Assembly: GCA_040388375.1 (NCBI GenBank)
Contig: JAZKBU010000003.1
Location: 248,001-312,000 of the forward strand
From: Bacteroidota bacterium
GTDB taxonomy: Bacteria; Bacteroidota; Bacteroidia; UKL13-3
Reading direction: 5' to 3'
DNA length: 64,000 nucleotides
Program-made: the position numbers and the translations under genes
Shown here: piece by piece, positions 43,542 through 53,223 of the stretch
Layout of the letters: each line of letters opens with the position of its first letter
How positions within the stretch are numbered: the first letter of the stretch is position 1
The notes under the pieces: model-generated
What the model was told of the DNA's origin: nothing
Database searches by the model: none
What the model saw: the letters and a program-made list of their open reading frames with translations, nothing else

Positions 43542-43856
43542 TTAACAACCACAGCCTTTTAGTTTTTTTATTTCGCCTTTTTCATTGATGAGTTCGGCAG
43601 GTTTTTGCTTTTCATTGTATATGATGGTCCATTTTAATTTTCCATCTTTCCATCTTTCTTTTTTTGTTAGGCGCCCTTTCTCTGAATAATAATACCAAAA
43701 CCCGGTATGTTCATTATTTTTTATTTTACCTTTTACCTTTATAACTCCGTTGGTATAATATTCTTTCACTTTTTCCGTTCTAGTCTGACTAATTGTAATA
43801 AGAAAACTGAAACAAAAAAGAATTATAATGAAAAAGTGGCTGATTTTTAAGGACAT
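43542..43856 (-). CDS. Small secreted MORN-repeat-like protein
   Basis: A 104-residue protein with an N-terminal hydrophobic signal (FFIIILFCFSFLITIS). It has three short YwqK/MORN-type repeats: YYTNGVIKVKGKIKNNEHTG, FWYYYSEKGRLTKKERW and KDGKLKWTIIYNEKQKP. The C-terminus ends CGC after Lys-rich residues (KKLKGCGC). MORN variants of this type occur in many Bacteroidota periplasmic proteins. The function is unknown and no partner is evident. Confidence 0.72.
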   Translation of the reverse strand: MSLKISHFFIIILFCFSFLITISQTRTEKVKEYYTNGVIKVKGKIKNNEHTGFWYYYSEKGRLTKKERWKDGKLKWTIIYNEKQKPAELINEKGEIKKLKGCGC

Positions 43857-43927
43857 ATATTGTTTTAATTACTTAACAAATTTAAAAACATTTTATATTT
43901 TAGCACCCTTATTGTAAAAATTAAATA

Positions 43928-44515
43928 GTGATATCTCATATAAAAGGTAAGATTAGTGAAAAAACGCCCGCTTTTGTTGTTATAGATTGCAACGGTGTTG
44001 GGTATGGTGTTCAAATTTCACTGCATACTTACGAACAAATTAGTGCATTAACGGAAGTAAAACTTTTAACTCATTTGAGTATAAAAGAAGATGCACATAC
44101 GCTTTATGGTTTTGCCGATGATGAAGAAAAACAGCTTTTCTTACAACTGATTTCAGTAAACGGGGTCGGAACCAATACTGCCCGCATGATATTATCATCG
44201 CTTAAACCTGCAGAAATTAGACACGCCATAGGTACTGGTAACTGGACTTTATTAAAATCAATAAAAGGAATTGGGCCTAAAACAGCCCAGCGACTGGTGG
44301 TTGATTTGCAAGATAAAGTTAAAATGATCAATTTAAATCAACCTCAAAATACTGCTCAGGGAGTAACAAACTCAATTGTTGCAGAAGCACTGGGAGCTTT
44401 GGTCTCGCTTGGTTTTACAAAAGCTGATGCTGAAAAAGTATTGGTTAAAGTAAGGCAAACCAATCCCGATTTTAGTGTGGAGCAACTCATCAAACAAGCT
44501 TTAAAACAATTATAA
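43928..44515 (+). CDS. ruvA: Holliday junction branch migration protein RuvA
   Basis: RuvA binds Holliday junctions as a tetramer and recruits the RuvB motor. The protein has 195 residues, which is normal. It starts from GTG at 43928 (ISHIKGKISEKTPAFVVIDCNGVGYGVQIS is the usual oligonucleotide-binding domain I). Two helix-hairpin-helix motifs (VNGVGTNTARMIL near residue 78, IKGIGPKTAQRLV near residue 113) form domain II. Domain III is the C-terminal three-helix RuvB-binding segment (EALGALVSLGFTKADAEK). sprA starts 33 bp downstream on the same strand, so the two are likely in one transcript. A TATATTTTAGC box precedes it. Confidence 0.95.
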   Translation: MISHIKGKISEKTPAFVVIDCNGVGYGVQISLHTYEQISALTEVKLLTHLSIKEDAHTLYGFADDEEKQLFLQLISVNGVGTNTARMILSSLKPAEIRHAIGTGNWTLLKSIKGIGPKTAQRLVVDLQDKVKMINLNQPQNTAQGVTNSIVAEALGALVSLGFTKADAEKVLVKVRQTNPDFSVEQLIKQALKQL

Positions 44516-44548
44516 ACTTTTAGCAAAGTATTTAGTTATTGAAGCATT

Positions 44549-47500
44549 TTGGAAGTAACAAAATTTACATATATCAATTTTAAAAAAAGCCTATGTCAAA
44601 AATCTACATTGTTAAGTAGAAAATTTAAATTTAGTTTATACAACATAAGTCTGTTTGCTGTGTTAAGCAGTATGGCTTTTGCTATGGTGTCAACCACAAG
44701 TGCTCGTCCTGCGCGTTTGCGAAGGGATTTTATTTTATTACCTCCTGATAGCACTAACAAAAAAGACACTACCACTAAGAAATTACCTTTTCCGCTTAAG
44801 GATAAAAAACCTTGGGAAACAACCAGAAAAACCAATCCATTTGATTTAAACGATCCACCAAATATTAAAAGCAAGTATGAGTTAGATCCTCAAAAAAACC
44901 AGTATAATTATTCTTCAAAAATTGGAAACTATAATTACGGTTTACCTGCCAGTGAAACATTTAGTGAGCGTTTAAAAAACGAAAACAAAAAATCCAATAA
45001 GCAGTATTTTAAACAAAGATCGCAAGCCAATAATTTTGCAAAAGGAAGTAGCATAGTTCCGCCTATTCAAATACCAAGCAAGGCTTTTGATAAAATATTT
45101 GGAAGTTCTGTTATTGATATAAGACCAAGAGGAACAGCTGAACTTATATTTTCTTATAACGGAAATGAAGTGCGTAATCCTGCTTTCTCTTTACGCCAAC
45201 AAAGTACCTCTCAGTTTGATTTTAAACAAAAAATACAGTTGAATGTTGCAGGTTCGGTTGGTGATAAGGTAAAGGTAAACATGAATTACGATACCGAAGC
45301 CACTTTTGAGTTTGAGAATCAAATGAAATTGGATTATTCGGGTAAGGAAGACGATATTATTAAGAAAATAGAATTGGGTAATGTTGGCTTGCCTTTAAGT
45401 TCAAGCTTAATACAAGGTAGCCAGAGTTTGTTTGGGGTTAAAACAACCATGCAGTTTGGCCGCTTAACCGCTACAGCCGTTGTTTCACAACAAAGAGGGC
45501 GCAGTACTGAAACGGAATTGCAAGGCGGTGCCACCAGTACTAAATTCGATATTCAATCAAGTAATTATGATATGAACCGCCATTTCTTTTTGGCGCAATA
45601 TTTTTATCAAACGTATGATAATGCGGTAAGTAATTTACCCATTATTAATAGTAATGTAGTGATTACCCGTGTGGAGGTTTGGGTAACCAATAGAACAGGA
45701 GCTTTTGATAACTCGCGCGATGTTGTTGGTTTTTCTGATTTGAGTGAGGCCAGTCATCGTATTAATCAATTATGGCAGGTAAACAGCAGCCCTTTTGATA
45801 CGGCATTGAGTAATAAAGTAAATGGTTTGTGGGGTTATTTAAATGGTAGGGGTAATGCACCTGTGGCAGAAGGACCAATTACTAATCCAGATGTAAAAGC
45901 CAAGTTGAGTTCTTCAAAAAATGTATTGAACCAATTAGTGGCAGATGAAGCTGTAACAGGTCTTAAGCCATTGAACCAATATATGTTGGTTAATTACGCT
46001 CGCCAGTTAAACCCTAACGAGTATACATTTAATAACAGACTCGGATTTATTTCCTTGAACCAGGCATTGAACAATGATGATGTGTTAATGGTGGCTTTTG
46101 AAGGAAGCATAAATGGCAGGCCATTTAAAGTAGGAGAGTTTAGTGCTGATAAAGCACCTAATCCTGATGACCCGAATGTGTTGTTTTTGAAAATGATAAA
46201 AGGGCCATCGCAACGTCCGGATTTACCCATGTGGAAGTTAATGATGAAAAACGTTTATTCATTAGGTTCGTTTGGTATACAACCTACTAACTTCAGGTTA
46301 AACTTAGTGTATGCTGATGATCCATCGGGAGCGGATTTAAATTATTTACCTGTAAAAAATGAGCCTTTATTGAATGATCAGGCCTTATTAAATGTGTTCA
46401 ATTTAGATAAGTTAAATCTTCAGCAGGAAAGAGTTTCGGATGGTGTTTTTGATTTTATTGAAGGCGTAACAGTATTGTCTCAAACGGGTAGAATTATTTT
46501 ACCATCAGTAGAACCATTTGGAAAATATCTAAAGTCAAAGTTTATTAATAATCCAACCTTGGCCGATTATTATTGTTATTCGGCCTTATACGATAGTACC
46601 AAGTTTGCAGCTATTCAATTGCCTCAGTTTGATAAATTCTTTTTAAGAGGAAGTTTTCAAGGTTCTTCCAATAACGAAATTTCAGTAGGGTCAACCAATT
46701 TACAGCCGGGTTCGGTAAGAGTAACTGCCAATGGCGCACCATTAACAGAAAACGTAGATTACACAGTTGATTATAGTTTAGGCAGGGTTAGAATTGTAAA
46801 TACAGCGTTGTTAAATTCTAATGCTACCATTAAAGTTTCAACAGAAGGAAATAGTTTGTTTAATGTGCAGCAGCGTACCCTAGTAGGAGCTCGTTTGGAT
46901 TATAAAGTGCATAAGGATTTTTTACTGGGATCGACTTTTATTTACATGAATGAAAAGCCTTTAACACGAATAGTAAATGTGGGAGAGGAGCCTATTTCAA
47001 ATTTAGTAGTTGGCTTGGACGGAACATACAGACGCAACTCAAGGTTTTTAACAAAAATGGTCGATAAATTACCATTTATTGAAACCAAAGAACCTTCTAC
47101 TTTCTCCGTAACGGGCGAGTATGCACACCTGATACCGGGTATAAACAGCGCACTTAGCCAAGGTGGCACAGGTTATATTGATAACTTTGAAAATGCTGAA
47201 ATTCCATTTGATTTAAAATCACAAAGCTCATGGTTTTTAGCAAGTACTCCGCAAGGGCAGCCGGATATGTTTCCGGAAGGGAATACTTTAAACTCATTGG
47301 AAAATGGATACAAGAGAGCAAAAATTGCGTGGTATACTATTGCTACAAATTTCCATAACTCCAACGATCCTTATATGCCACAACATATAAAGGACAATCC
47401 GGGTGTTATTTCAAAACACAATGTACGACAAGTTATTGTACAGGATATTTTTGCGGCTAAACAAATTCAACCAGGTTTGCCAAATACTTTACCAACCTTA

Positions 47501-50500
47501 GACTTATCTTTTTATCCAAGTGAAAGAGGGCCGTTTAATTATAACGTAAACAATTTACAGGCGGATGGAAGGTTAGGTAATCCAACAGGTAACTGGGGTG
47601 GTATTATGAGAAGGATTGATCAGAATGACTTTGAACAATCTAATATTGACTATATAGAAATATGGATGCAAAATCCGTATGAAGACAATCCGGCCAGTAC
47701 GGATAAAGGAGAGTTGTATATTAACATAGGAAACGTAAGTGAGGATATATTACGTGATAACAGAAGAATGGCTGAGAATGGTTTGGCTAAAGAAGCTGAT
47801 AGTTTATCCATAGCCCAATCAACAGATACGACTGTATGGGGAAGAGTACCGCATAACCAGGTTATTAATTATGCTTTTGATGCCGATGCCGGGGTTCGCC
47901 AAAGACAGGATGTGGGTTTGGATGGTTTGGACGATAATGCAGAAAGAGAGTTTTTTAAAACCAGTTATTTGGGTGCAATAGCTCAAAAGTTTGGCCCTAC
48001 TTCTACTGCTTATAACTTAGCTAATGAAGATCCATCTGCCGATAACTACCATTACTTTTTGGGAGGTGATTATGACCAAGGTAACTTAGATGTATTGCAG
48101 CGTTATAAAAAGTATAATATGTCACAAGGAAACTCGCCAATTGTTGGTCAGGGTCCTGAGTCATACCCCACGGCAGCTTCCAACCAACCCGATGTAGAAG
48201 ATATAAACAGAGATTTTACTACGAATGATATTGAAGCTTATTTCCAGTATAAAATAGATATATCGAAAGAGAAATTTGTAATCGGGCAAAACTATGTGAC
48301 GGACAGTGTAAGAAATGTTGTTTCGTTTGCCAATCAAAATACGGCTCCTGAAACATGGTACCAATTGAAAATTCCGGTAAGGGAATTTCAGCGCCAGGTG
48401 GGTGATATTACCGATTTTAAATCAGTACGTTTTATGCGTATGTTTATGAGAGGTTTTAAAGACAGTACCGTATTGCGTTTTGCCTATTTGCAATTGGTAA
48501 GAGCGGATTGGCGTAAATATACCAATAACTTGGAAACAGGTGGCGAGCATAAACCTGTTGATCCAACTGATAATACCCAATTTGTAGTATCAACAGTTAA
48601 TATTGAAAAAAACGGTAGCAGAACACCCGTACCTTATACCACACCCCCTGGCATTGACAGGCAGATAGATTTCAGCTCCCCACAAAACATTCAACAAAAT
48701 GAGCAATCGCTTTCTTTATTGGTATGTAATTTAAAAGATGGTGATGCGAGAGCTGCATTTAAAACAGCCAACGTTGATATGCGTCAGTACGGTAAATTAC
48801 GCATGTTTGTGCATGCTGAAAGTGCGCAAGCTAAGAATGGTGATTTACGTGCATTTATTCGTTTAGGAACAGATTTAATAAATAACTATTACGAGTACGA
48901 AATACCATTAAACTTAACATCATTATCAGGAACCTCGAACAAAAGTGAAGTTTGGGCTAATGAAATGGTTATTAACTTAGAAGATTTAGTAGAAGCTAAG
49001 ATAGCACGTAACAATGCCAATTGGGCTTTTACATTACCTTATTCTGTACAAAAAGGAAATGGAAGAATAAGCGTAGTAGGTATGCCTGACTTTAGCCAGG
49101 CCCGTGTTTTAATGGTGGGTATTCGTAATCCTAAGCGTGAGTCGGGTAGTACAATCGATAATGGTTTACCTTTATGTGGTGAGGTTTGGTTTAATGAGTT
49201 GCGTATGACTGAATTTAATACCAGAGGTGGTTGGGCTGCAAATGGTAGAATGCAGGCTAAGTTAGCCGATTTAGGAACCGTTCAGTTAGCAGGAAGTATT
49301 GTTACCAATGGTTGGGGTGGTGTAGATAAAAAATTGCAGCAACGTGCTATGGATGATACTTACCAATATGATTTAACAACACAGTTTGAGTTGGGTAAAT
49401 TTTTCCCGGTAAAATCAGGTTTATCTATTCCATTCTTCTTTTCATACGGTAATACTTTAATCAGACCATTATACAATCCATTAAATCCCGATACCAAATT
49501 ACAAAAGGAGTTAGATGAAACAACCAATCCAACAAGGCGGGAACAAGTATCGCGGGCTGCAGATGATTACACCACAAGGCGGAGTTATAATTTTACCAAT
49601 GTCAGGAAAAACAGGGTAGGCAGTAAAAAAGCCTATCCTTGGGATGTAGAAAATTTATCGGCTACTTATTCATTTAGCGAAACCTTTAGGCGAAACCAAC
49701 AGTACGAAAGTTATTTGTTACAGATTTATCAAACCATACTTGGGTATAATTATACTTTTGTGAACAAGCCCGTAGAACCATTTGCCAAAGTTGTAAAATC
49801 AAAACATTTGGCACTGATAAAGGATATAAACTTTAACTATTTGCCATCTAACTGGGGAGCAAGGGTACAAGTAGACAGGCGTTATGGTGAAACCATTAAC
49901 AGAACCAATGACAATACTGGTTCATTACTTATGCCTGCTTTTTACGATAAGTTATTTACCATGCGCAGAACGTATGATTTAGGCTGGCAATTTACCAAGA
50001 GCATTCGGATAGATTACAATGCGATAGCTGATGCCAGAATTGATGAACCCAATGGAAGAATAGATGGTTCAACACCTAATAAAACAGATAGTATTTATAA
50101 TAATTTTTGGAAAGGAGGGCGTTTAACGCAATACGACCAAACAATCAGAGCCAATTATAATGTACCAATAGCTAAGTTACCGTTTTTAGATTTTATCAAT
50201 CAATCAAGTTATACATACGCAGTTACTTATCAGTGGAAACAAGCACCACCTGCTGCTGATAGTTTGGGTAACACTATTCAAAACTCGCGTCAGCAACAAT
50301 TTAATTTAGGAGCTAATGTTACTACACTGTACAATAAGTTTAAGTTTTTGCGCGATATAAATACACCACAGCAAGCCAGTAAACCTAAACCGGCAGCTAA
50401 GCCTAAACCAAAAAATAAAAACAATAAGAAAGACAATAAAGGTAAAAAAGTGGTAGAGGAAGAAACGCCTGAAGAGGAAGAGGAGGAAGCCAAGAAAATG

Positions 50501-51874
50501 CCAGCCGCGGCTACTGCTGCCTTCAAGTTCTTAATGGCTATCAAAAATATTTCAGGTTCATACAGTTTAACAGAGGGAACCATTATGCCGGGCTTTAAGC
50601 CCAAGCCAAACTATTTTGGACAAAACAATGATTTAAATGCTCCCGGATATGGATTTATATTGGGAGACCAGGATCCTAACTTTAGGTTCGAAGCAGCTAA
50701 AAATGGTTGGTTGGGTACGGATCCTAGAATGAATAATGCTTATGGGCAAAACATTCAGGAGCGTATAAATGGAAGAATTACCTTGGAACCTTTTGAGGAT
50801 TTTAGGGTAGAGCTAAGTGTAGAAAAGTCAACCCAGAATAATATTACTTCTATATTCCGTTACGATGAATTTGATGTTACCGGAAAACCATTTAAAGATT
50901 TTGGCTACCAGGAAACGGGAAGCTATAGTATTAGTTACGGAACTTGGAGCACTGCTTTTACCAGTGACAATGCACAAGGAATATCGTCCGTATTTACCCA
51001 GTTTGAAAACAACAGACTTGAAATATCCAATCGTTTAGCTGCCGAAAAAAATGGGGGAACTACCACAGGATTAGCACGCGATGATAATGGTTATGTGATT
51101 GGTTACAGCCGCTATAGCCAAGATGTATTAATACCTGCTTTTTTAGCTGCATACAGTGGCAATAGTGCAAGTAGTATAGCATTGACTCCTTTCCCTAAAT
51201 TGCCTATTCCAAACTGGCGTATTAACTACAATGGATTATCGAAATTATCGTTTGTTAAAAAATGGGCTAATAATATAGCCTTAAGCCATAGCTACTCATC
51301 AACCTATACGGTTGGCAACTTTTTAACACCAACAGCTTTAGAAAGAGATACCGCTGCAGGTGAAACCGATGTGCCTTCAAAGTATATTATACGTGGTGTA
51401 AGTATAAGTGAGCGATTTGCTCCGTTAATAGGTGTAGAGATTACTTTGATTAACAATATAACAACATCAGTTAAGTATAATAAAGATAGAATGTTGAATC
51501 TGGCCTTAGGTTCACGTCAGCTGAATGAACAAATAGGCGAAGAGTTTACGTTTGGTTTTGGTTACAGGACTAAAAAATTGAAAATTCCACTGGGACGCTC
51601 ACGCCAGATTGTATTGGAAAACGATGTTAATTTCAGGATTGATTTCTCCATACGCGAGAATGAAACAAAAATTAGAAACTTAGATAGAATAAGCAATGAA
51701 CCGGTTTTAGGGCAAACTATTTATAGTTTCAGACCGAGTGTTGACTACCAGATAAATGAAAAATTAATGCTTCGTATTTTTTACGACAGACGACAAACCA
51801 ATCCATCTACCTCCAACCAATTTCCAACCATTATTTCAAGCGGTGGCTTTAGTTTACGCTACACTATCCAATAA
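44549..51874 (+). CDS. sprA: SprA (Sov), T9SS outer-membrane translocon
   Basis: The 2441-residue SprA forms the single-chain 36-stranded outer-membrane channel of the T9SS, through which folded cargo exits to PorV. A hydrophobic segment (residues about 30-50, FSLYNISLFAVLSSMAFA) is the signal peptide. The family pattern is visible in GSSVIDIRPRGTAELIFSYNGN near residue 190, KVKVNMNYDTEATFEFEN near residue 235, and QGSQSLFGVKTTMQFG near residue 290. Long aromatic-rich barrel strands follow. A Lys/Pro- then Glu-rich low-complexity stretch (about 1945-1985, nt 50386-50500) is a likely flexible loop. No ATG occurs in the expected region, so TTG at 44549 or another TTG nearby must start the gene. 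It follows ruvA by 33 bp and works with Plug and GldJ from this window. Confidence 0.95.
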   Translation: MEVTKFTYINFKKSLCQKSTLLSRKFKFSLYNISLFAVLSSMAFAMVSTTSARPARLRRDFILLPPDSTNKKDTTTKKLPFPLKDKKPWETTRKTNPFDLNDPPNIKSKYELDPQKNQYNYSSKIGNYNYGLPASETFSERLKNENKKSNKQYFKQRSQANNFAKGSSIVPPIQIPSKAFDKIFGSSVIDIRPRGTAELIFSYNGNEVRNPAFSLRQQSTSQFDFKQKIQLNVAGSVGDKVKVNMNYDTEATFEFENQMKLDYSGKEDDIIKKIELGNVGLPLSSSLIQGSQSLFGVKTTMQFGRLTATAVVSQQRGRSTETELQGGATSTKFDIQSSNYDMNRHFFLAQYFYQTYDNAVSNLPIINSNVVITRVEVWVTNRTGAFDNSRDVVGFSDLSEASHRINQLWQVNSSPFDTALSNKVNGLWGYLNGRGNAPVAEGPITNPDVKAKLSSSKNVLNQLVADEAVTGLKPLNQYMLVNYARQLNPNEYTFNNRLGFISLNQALNNDDVLMVAFEGSINGRPFKVGEFSADKAPNPDDPNVLFLKMIKGPSQRPDLPMWKLMMKNVYSLGSFGIQPTNFRLNLVYADDPSGADLNYLPVKNEPLLNDQALLNVFNLDKLNLQQERVSDGVFDFIEGVTVLSQTGRIILPSVEPFGKYLKSKFINNPTLADYYCYSALYDSTKFAAIQLPQFDKFFLRGSFQGSSNNEISVGSTNLQPGSVRVTANGAPLTENVDYTVDYSLGRVRIVNTALLNSNATIKVSTEGNSLFNVQQRTLVGARLDYKVHKDFLLGSTFIYMNEKPLTRIVNVGEEPISNLVVGLDGTYRRNSRFLTKMVDKLPFIETKEPSTFSVTGEYAHLIPGINSALSQGGTGYIDNFENAEIPFDLKSQSSWFLASTPQGQPDMFPEGNTLNSLENGYKRAKIAWYTIATNFHNSNDPYMPQHIKDNPGVISKHNVRQVIVQDIFAAKQIQPGLPNTLPTLDLSFYPSERGPFNYNVNNLQADGRLGNPTGNWGGIMRRIDQNDFEQSNIDYIEIWMQNPYEDNPASTDKGELYINIGNVSEDILRDNRRMAENGLAKEADSLSIAQSTDTTVWGRVPHNQVINYAFDADAGVRQRQDVGLDGLDDNAEREFFKTSYLGAIAQKFGPTSTAYNLANEDPSADNYHYFLGGDYDQGNLDVLQRYKKYNMSQGNSPIVGQGPESYPTAASNQPDVEDINRDFTTNDIEAYFQYKIDISKEKFVIGQNYVTDSVRNVVSFANQNTAPETWYQLKIPVREFQRQVGDITDFKSVRFMRMFMRGFKDSTVLRFAYLQLVRADWRKYTNNLETGGEHKPVDPTDNTQFVVSTVNIEKNGSRTPVPYTTPPGIDRQIDFSSPQNIQQNEQSLSLLVCNLKDGDARAAFKTANVDMRQYGKLRMFVHAESAQAKNGDLRAFIRLGTDLINNYYEYEIPLNLTSLSGTSNKSEVWANEMVINLEDLVEAKIARNNANWAFTLPYSVQKGNGRISVVGMPDFSQARVLMVGIRNPKRESGSTIDNGLPLCGEVWFNELRMTEFNTRGGWAANGRMQAKLADLGTVQLAGSIVTNGWGGVDKKLQQRAMDDTYQYDLTTQFELGKFFPVKSGLSIPFFFSYGNTLIRPLYNPLNPDTKLQKELDETTNPTRREQVSRAADDYTTRRSYNFTNVRKNRVGSKKAYPWDVENLSATYSFSETFRRNQQYESYLLQIYQTILGYNYTFVNKPVEPFAKVVKSKHLALIKDINFNYLPSNWGARVQVDRRYGETINRTNDNTGSLLMPAFYDKLFTMRRTYDLGWQFTKSIRIDYNAIADARIDEPNGRIDGSTPNKTDSIYNNFWKGGRLTQYDQTIRANYNVPIAKLPFLDFINQSSYTYAVTYQWKQAPPAADSLGNTIQNSRQQQFNLGANVTTLYNKFKFLRDINTPQQASKPKPAAKPKPKNKNNKKDNKGKKVVEEETPEEEEEEAKKMPAAATAAFKFLMAIKNISGSYSLTEGTIMPGFKPKPNYFGQNNDLNAPGYGFILGDQDPNFRFEAAKNGWLGTDPRMNNAYGQNIQERINGRITLEPFEDFRVELSVEKSTQNNITSIFRYDEFDVTGKPFKDFGYQETGSYSISYGTWSTAFTSDNAQGISSVFTQFENNRLEISNRLAAEKNGGTTTGLARDDNGYVIGYSRYSQDVLIPAFLAAYSGNSASSIALTPFPKLPIPNWRINYNGLSKLSFVKKWANNIALSHSYSSTYTVGNFLTPTALERDTAAGETDVPSKYIIRGVSISERFAPLIGVEITLINNITTSVKYNKDRMLNLALGSRQLNEQIGEEFTFGFGYRTKKLKIPLGRSRQIVLENDVNFRIDFSIRENETKIRNLDRISNEPVLGQTIYSFRPSVDYQINEKLMLRIFYDRRQTNPSTSNQFPTIISSGGFSLRYTIQ

Positions 51875-51932
51875 TTAATCAACTGATTTAAAGTAAATTA
51901 ATAGTATGAAGAATAAATTATTAGGAAATTAC

Positions 51933-51944
51933 ATGTATATACAT
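51933..51944. promoter_or_regulatory. Candidate MarR operator
   Basis: ATGTATATACAT is a perfect 12-bp palindrome. It ends 1 nt before the -7 box of the marR promoter, a good place for autorepression. Confidence 0.4.
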
Positions 51945-51945
51945 A

Positions 51946-51953
51946 TAATTTTG
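51946..51953 (+). promoter_or_regulatory. -7 promoter box of marR-yceI
   Basis: TAATTTTG fits TAnnTTTG exactly. It ends 14 nt before the marR ATG. No TTG at the standard upstream position is visible. Confidence 0.55.
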
Positions 51954-51967
51954 TGCCGTTGAATTGA

Positions 51968-52426
51968 ATGAAACTAGAAGACGAAATAAAACAAAAGAAA
52001 TTCAGGAGTAAGCAGCAAAAAGCTATGTTGAATATTATTGTAACGGCCAGTTATATCAATACTATACAAGGTAAACTTTTAAAGCCTTATAATTTAACAC
52101 CCCAACAGTACAATGTAATGCGTATTTTAAGGGGGCAAAATGGAAATCCTGTAAGTATAAGTTTAATACAAGACAGGATGTTGGATAAACAATCTAATGC
52201 ATCAAGATTGATTGATAAATTAGAAGCAAAACAATTGGTTCATCGTTTTGTTTGTCCAAATGACAGGCGACAAATGGATATCTCCATTACGCAATCAGGA
52301 CTTGATTTGCTTTTAGAAATTGATCAAAAGTTAATTGATTCAGAAGGGAGCATTACCTTATCTGATGATGAAGCAGATATTATAAATAATATTTTAGATA
52401 GAATAAGACAAAACGAAACAACATAA
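51968..52426 (+). CDS. MarR-family transcriptional regulator
   Basis: A dimeric winged-helix regulator of 152 residues. The DNA-binding part covers about residues 45-120, with the recognition helix region SISLIQDRMLDKQSNASRLIDKLEAKQLV and the wing CPNDRRQMDISITQSG containing the conserved DRR. The N- and C-terminal helices form the dimer. A small-molecule or redox ligand is typical but unknown. The yceI gene follows 22 bp later in an operon. A palindrome upstream suggests autoregulation. Confidence 0.92.
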   Translation: MKLEDEIKQKKFRSKQQKAMLNIIVTASYINTIQGKLLKPYNLTPQQYNVMRILRGQNGNPVSISLIQDRMLDKQSNASRLIDKLEAKQLVHRFVCPNDRRQMDISITQSGLDLLLEIDQKLIDSEGSITLSDDEADIINNILDRIRQNETT

Positions 52427-52448
52427 ACATAAACTAAAAATAAATAAA

Positions 52449-53063
52449 ATGAAAAAGTTAATCATCGCTGCAGTAGCAGCAATCTCAATGGCAGCTGTGG
52501 CCTTTAAACCGGCAACAACAACTTCAACTTCTTACAAAGTAAGTGCTGAAAAATCAACATTTAACTGGCATGCTAAAAAAGTAACCGGTGAGCACATGGG
52601 TTTAGTGAAATTTGCAACTGGAACTATTGAAGCTAACGGAACTACTTTAATAGGTGGAAACTTTGATGTTGACATGACTTCTATTTCTTGTACTGATTTA
52701 ACCGGTGAGTGGAATGAAAAATTGATTGGACATTTAAAATCAGCTGATTTTTTTGCAGTTGATAATTTCAAAACAGCTAATCTTAAAATTAAAACAGCTA
52801 CAGCTATTAAAGGTGCTAAAGCAGGTGCTGATAACTACAATGTAGTAGCTGATTTAACTATTAAAGGTATTACTAAAGAAGTTGCTTTCCCTGCTATGGT
52901 AGTAATTAAAAAAACAGGTGAAGTAGTTGCAAACGCTAGCTTTGATATTGACAGAACAGCATACGATATTAAGTATGGTTCAAAAAGCTTTTTTGAAGGT
53001 ATTGGCGACAAAGCAATTGACGATAAGTTCAACGTTAAAATTAGAGTAGTAGCTACAAAATAA
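52449..53063 (+). CDS. YceI-family periplasmic lipid-binding-like protein
   Basis: A 204-residue protein with an N-terminal signal sequence (MKKLIIAAVAAISMAAVAF). YceI proteins form a lipocalin-like barrel that binds a polyprenoid or amide ligand. Signatures are YKVSAEKSTFNWHAKKVTGEHMG near residue 29, GGNFDVDMTSI near residue 72, HLKSADFFAVDNF near residue 97 and TIKGITKEVAF near residue 135. The final segment FEGIGDKAIDDKFNVKIRVVA is typical. It is the second gene of the marR-yceI operon and is followed by a terminator, so it is the likely target of the regulator. Confidence 0.92.
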   Translation: MKKLIIAAVAAISMAAVAFKPATTTSTSYKVSAEKSTFNWHAKKVTGEHMGLVKFATGTIEANGTTLIGGNFDVDMTSISCTDLTGEWNEKLIGHLKSADFFAVDNFKTANLKIKTATAIKGAKAGADNYNVVADLTIKGITKEVAFPAMVVIKKTGEVVANASFDIDRTAYDIKYGSKSFFEGIGDKAIDDKFNVKIRVVATK

Positions 53064-53082
53064 TTGATAGCTTATTAATGGT

Positions 53083-53120
53083 GAAAGCCCGGCTTTATAT
53101 AAAGTCGGGCTTTCTATTTT
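53083..53120 (+). terminator. Terminator after yceI
   Basis: GAAAGCCCGGCTTTA pairs with TAAAGTCGGGCTTTC (one G-T pair) in a 15-bp stem with almost no loop. The T-run is interrupted (CTATTTTAATTT). Confidence 0.78.
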
Positions 53121-53223
53121 AATTTAACTGTTTTATAATGTACATGTCATATTATGCTGGTTGCCGGCAATAGGTATGTATGATTATGAACTTTTTTTAC
53201 AATATTGGCAGCAAATTTTAAAA

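Noticed and set aside
53161-53170. TTGCCGGCAA palindrome upstream of the CXXCH protein gene
   Set aside because: It is a 10-bp palindrome without a regulator gene nearby or a second copy; chance is likely.
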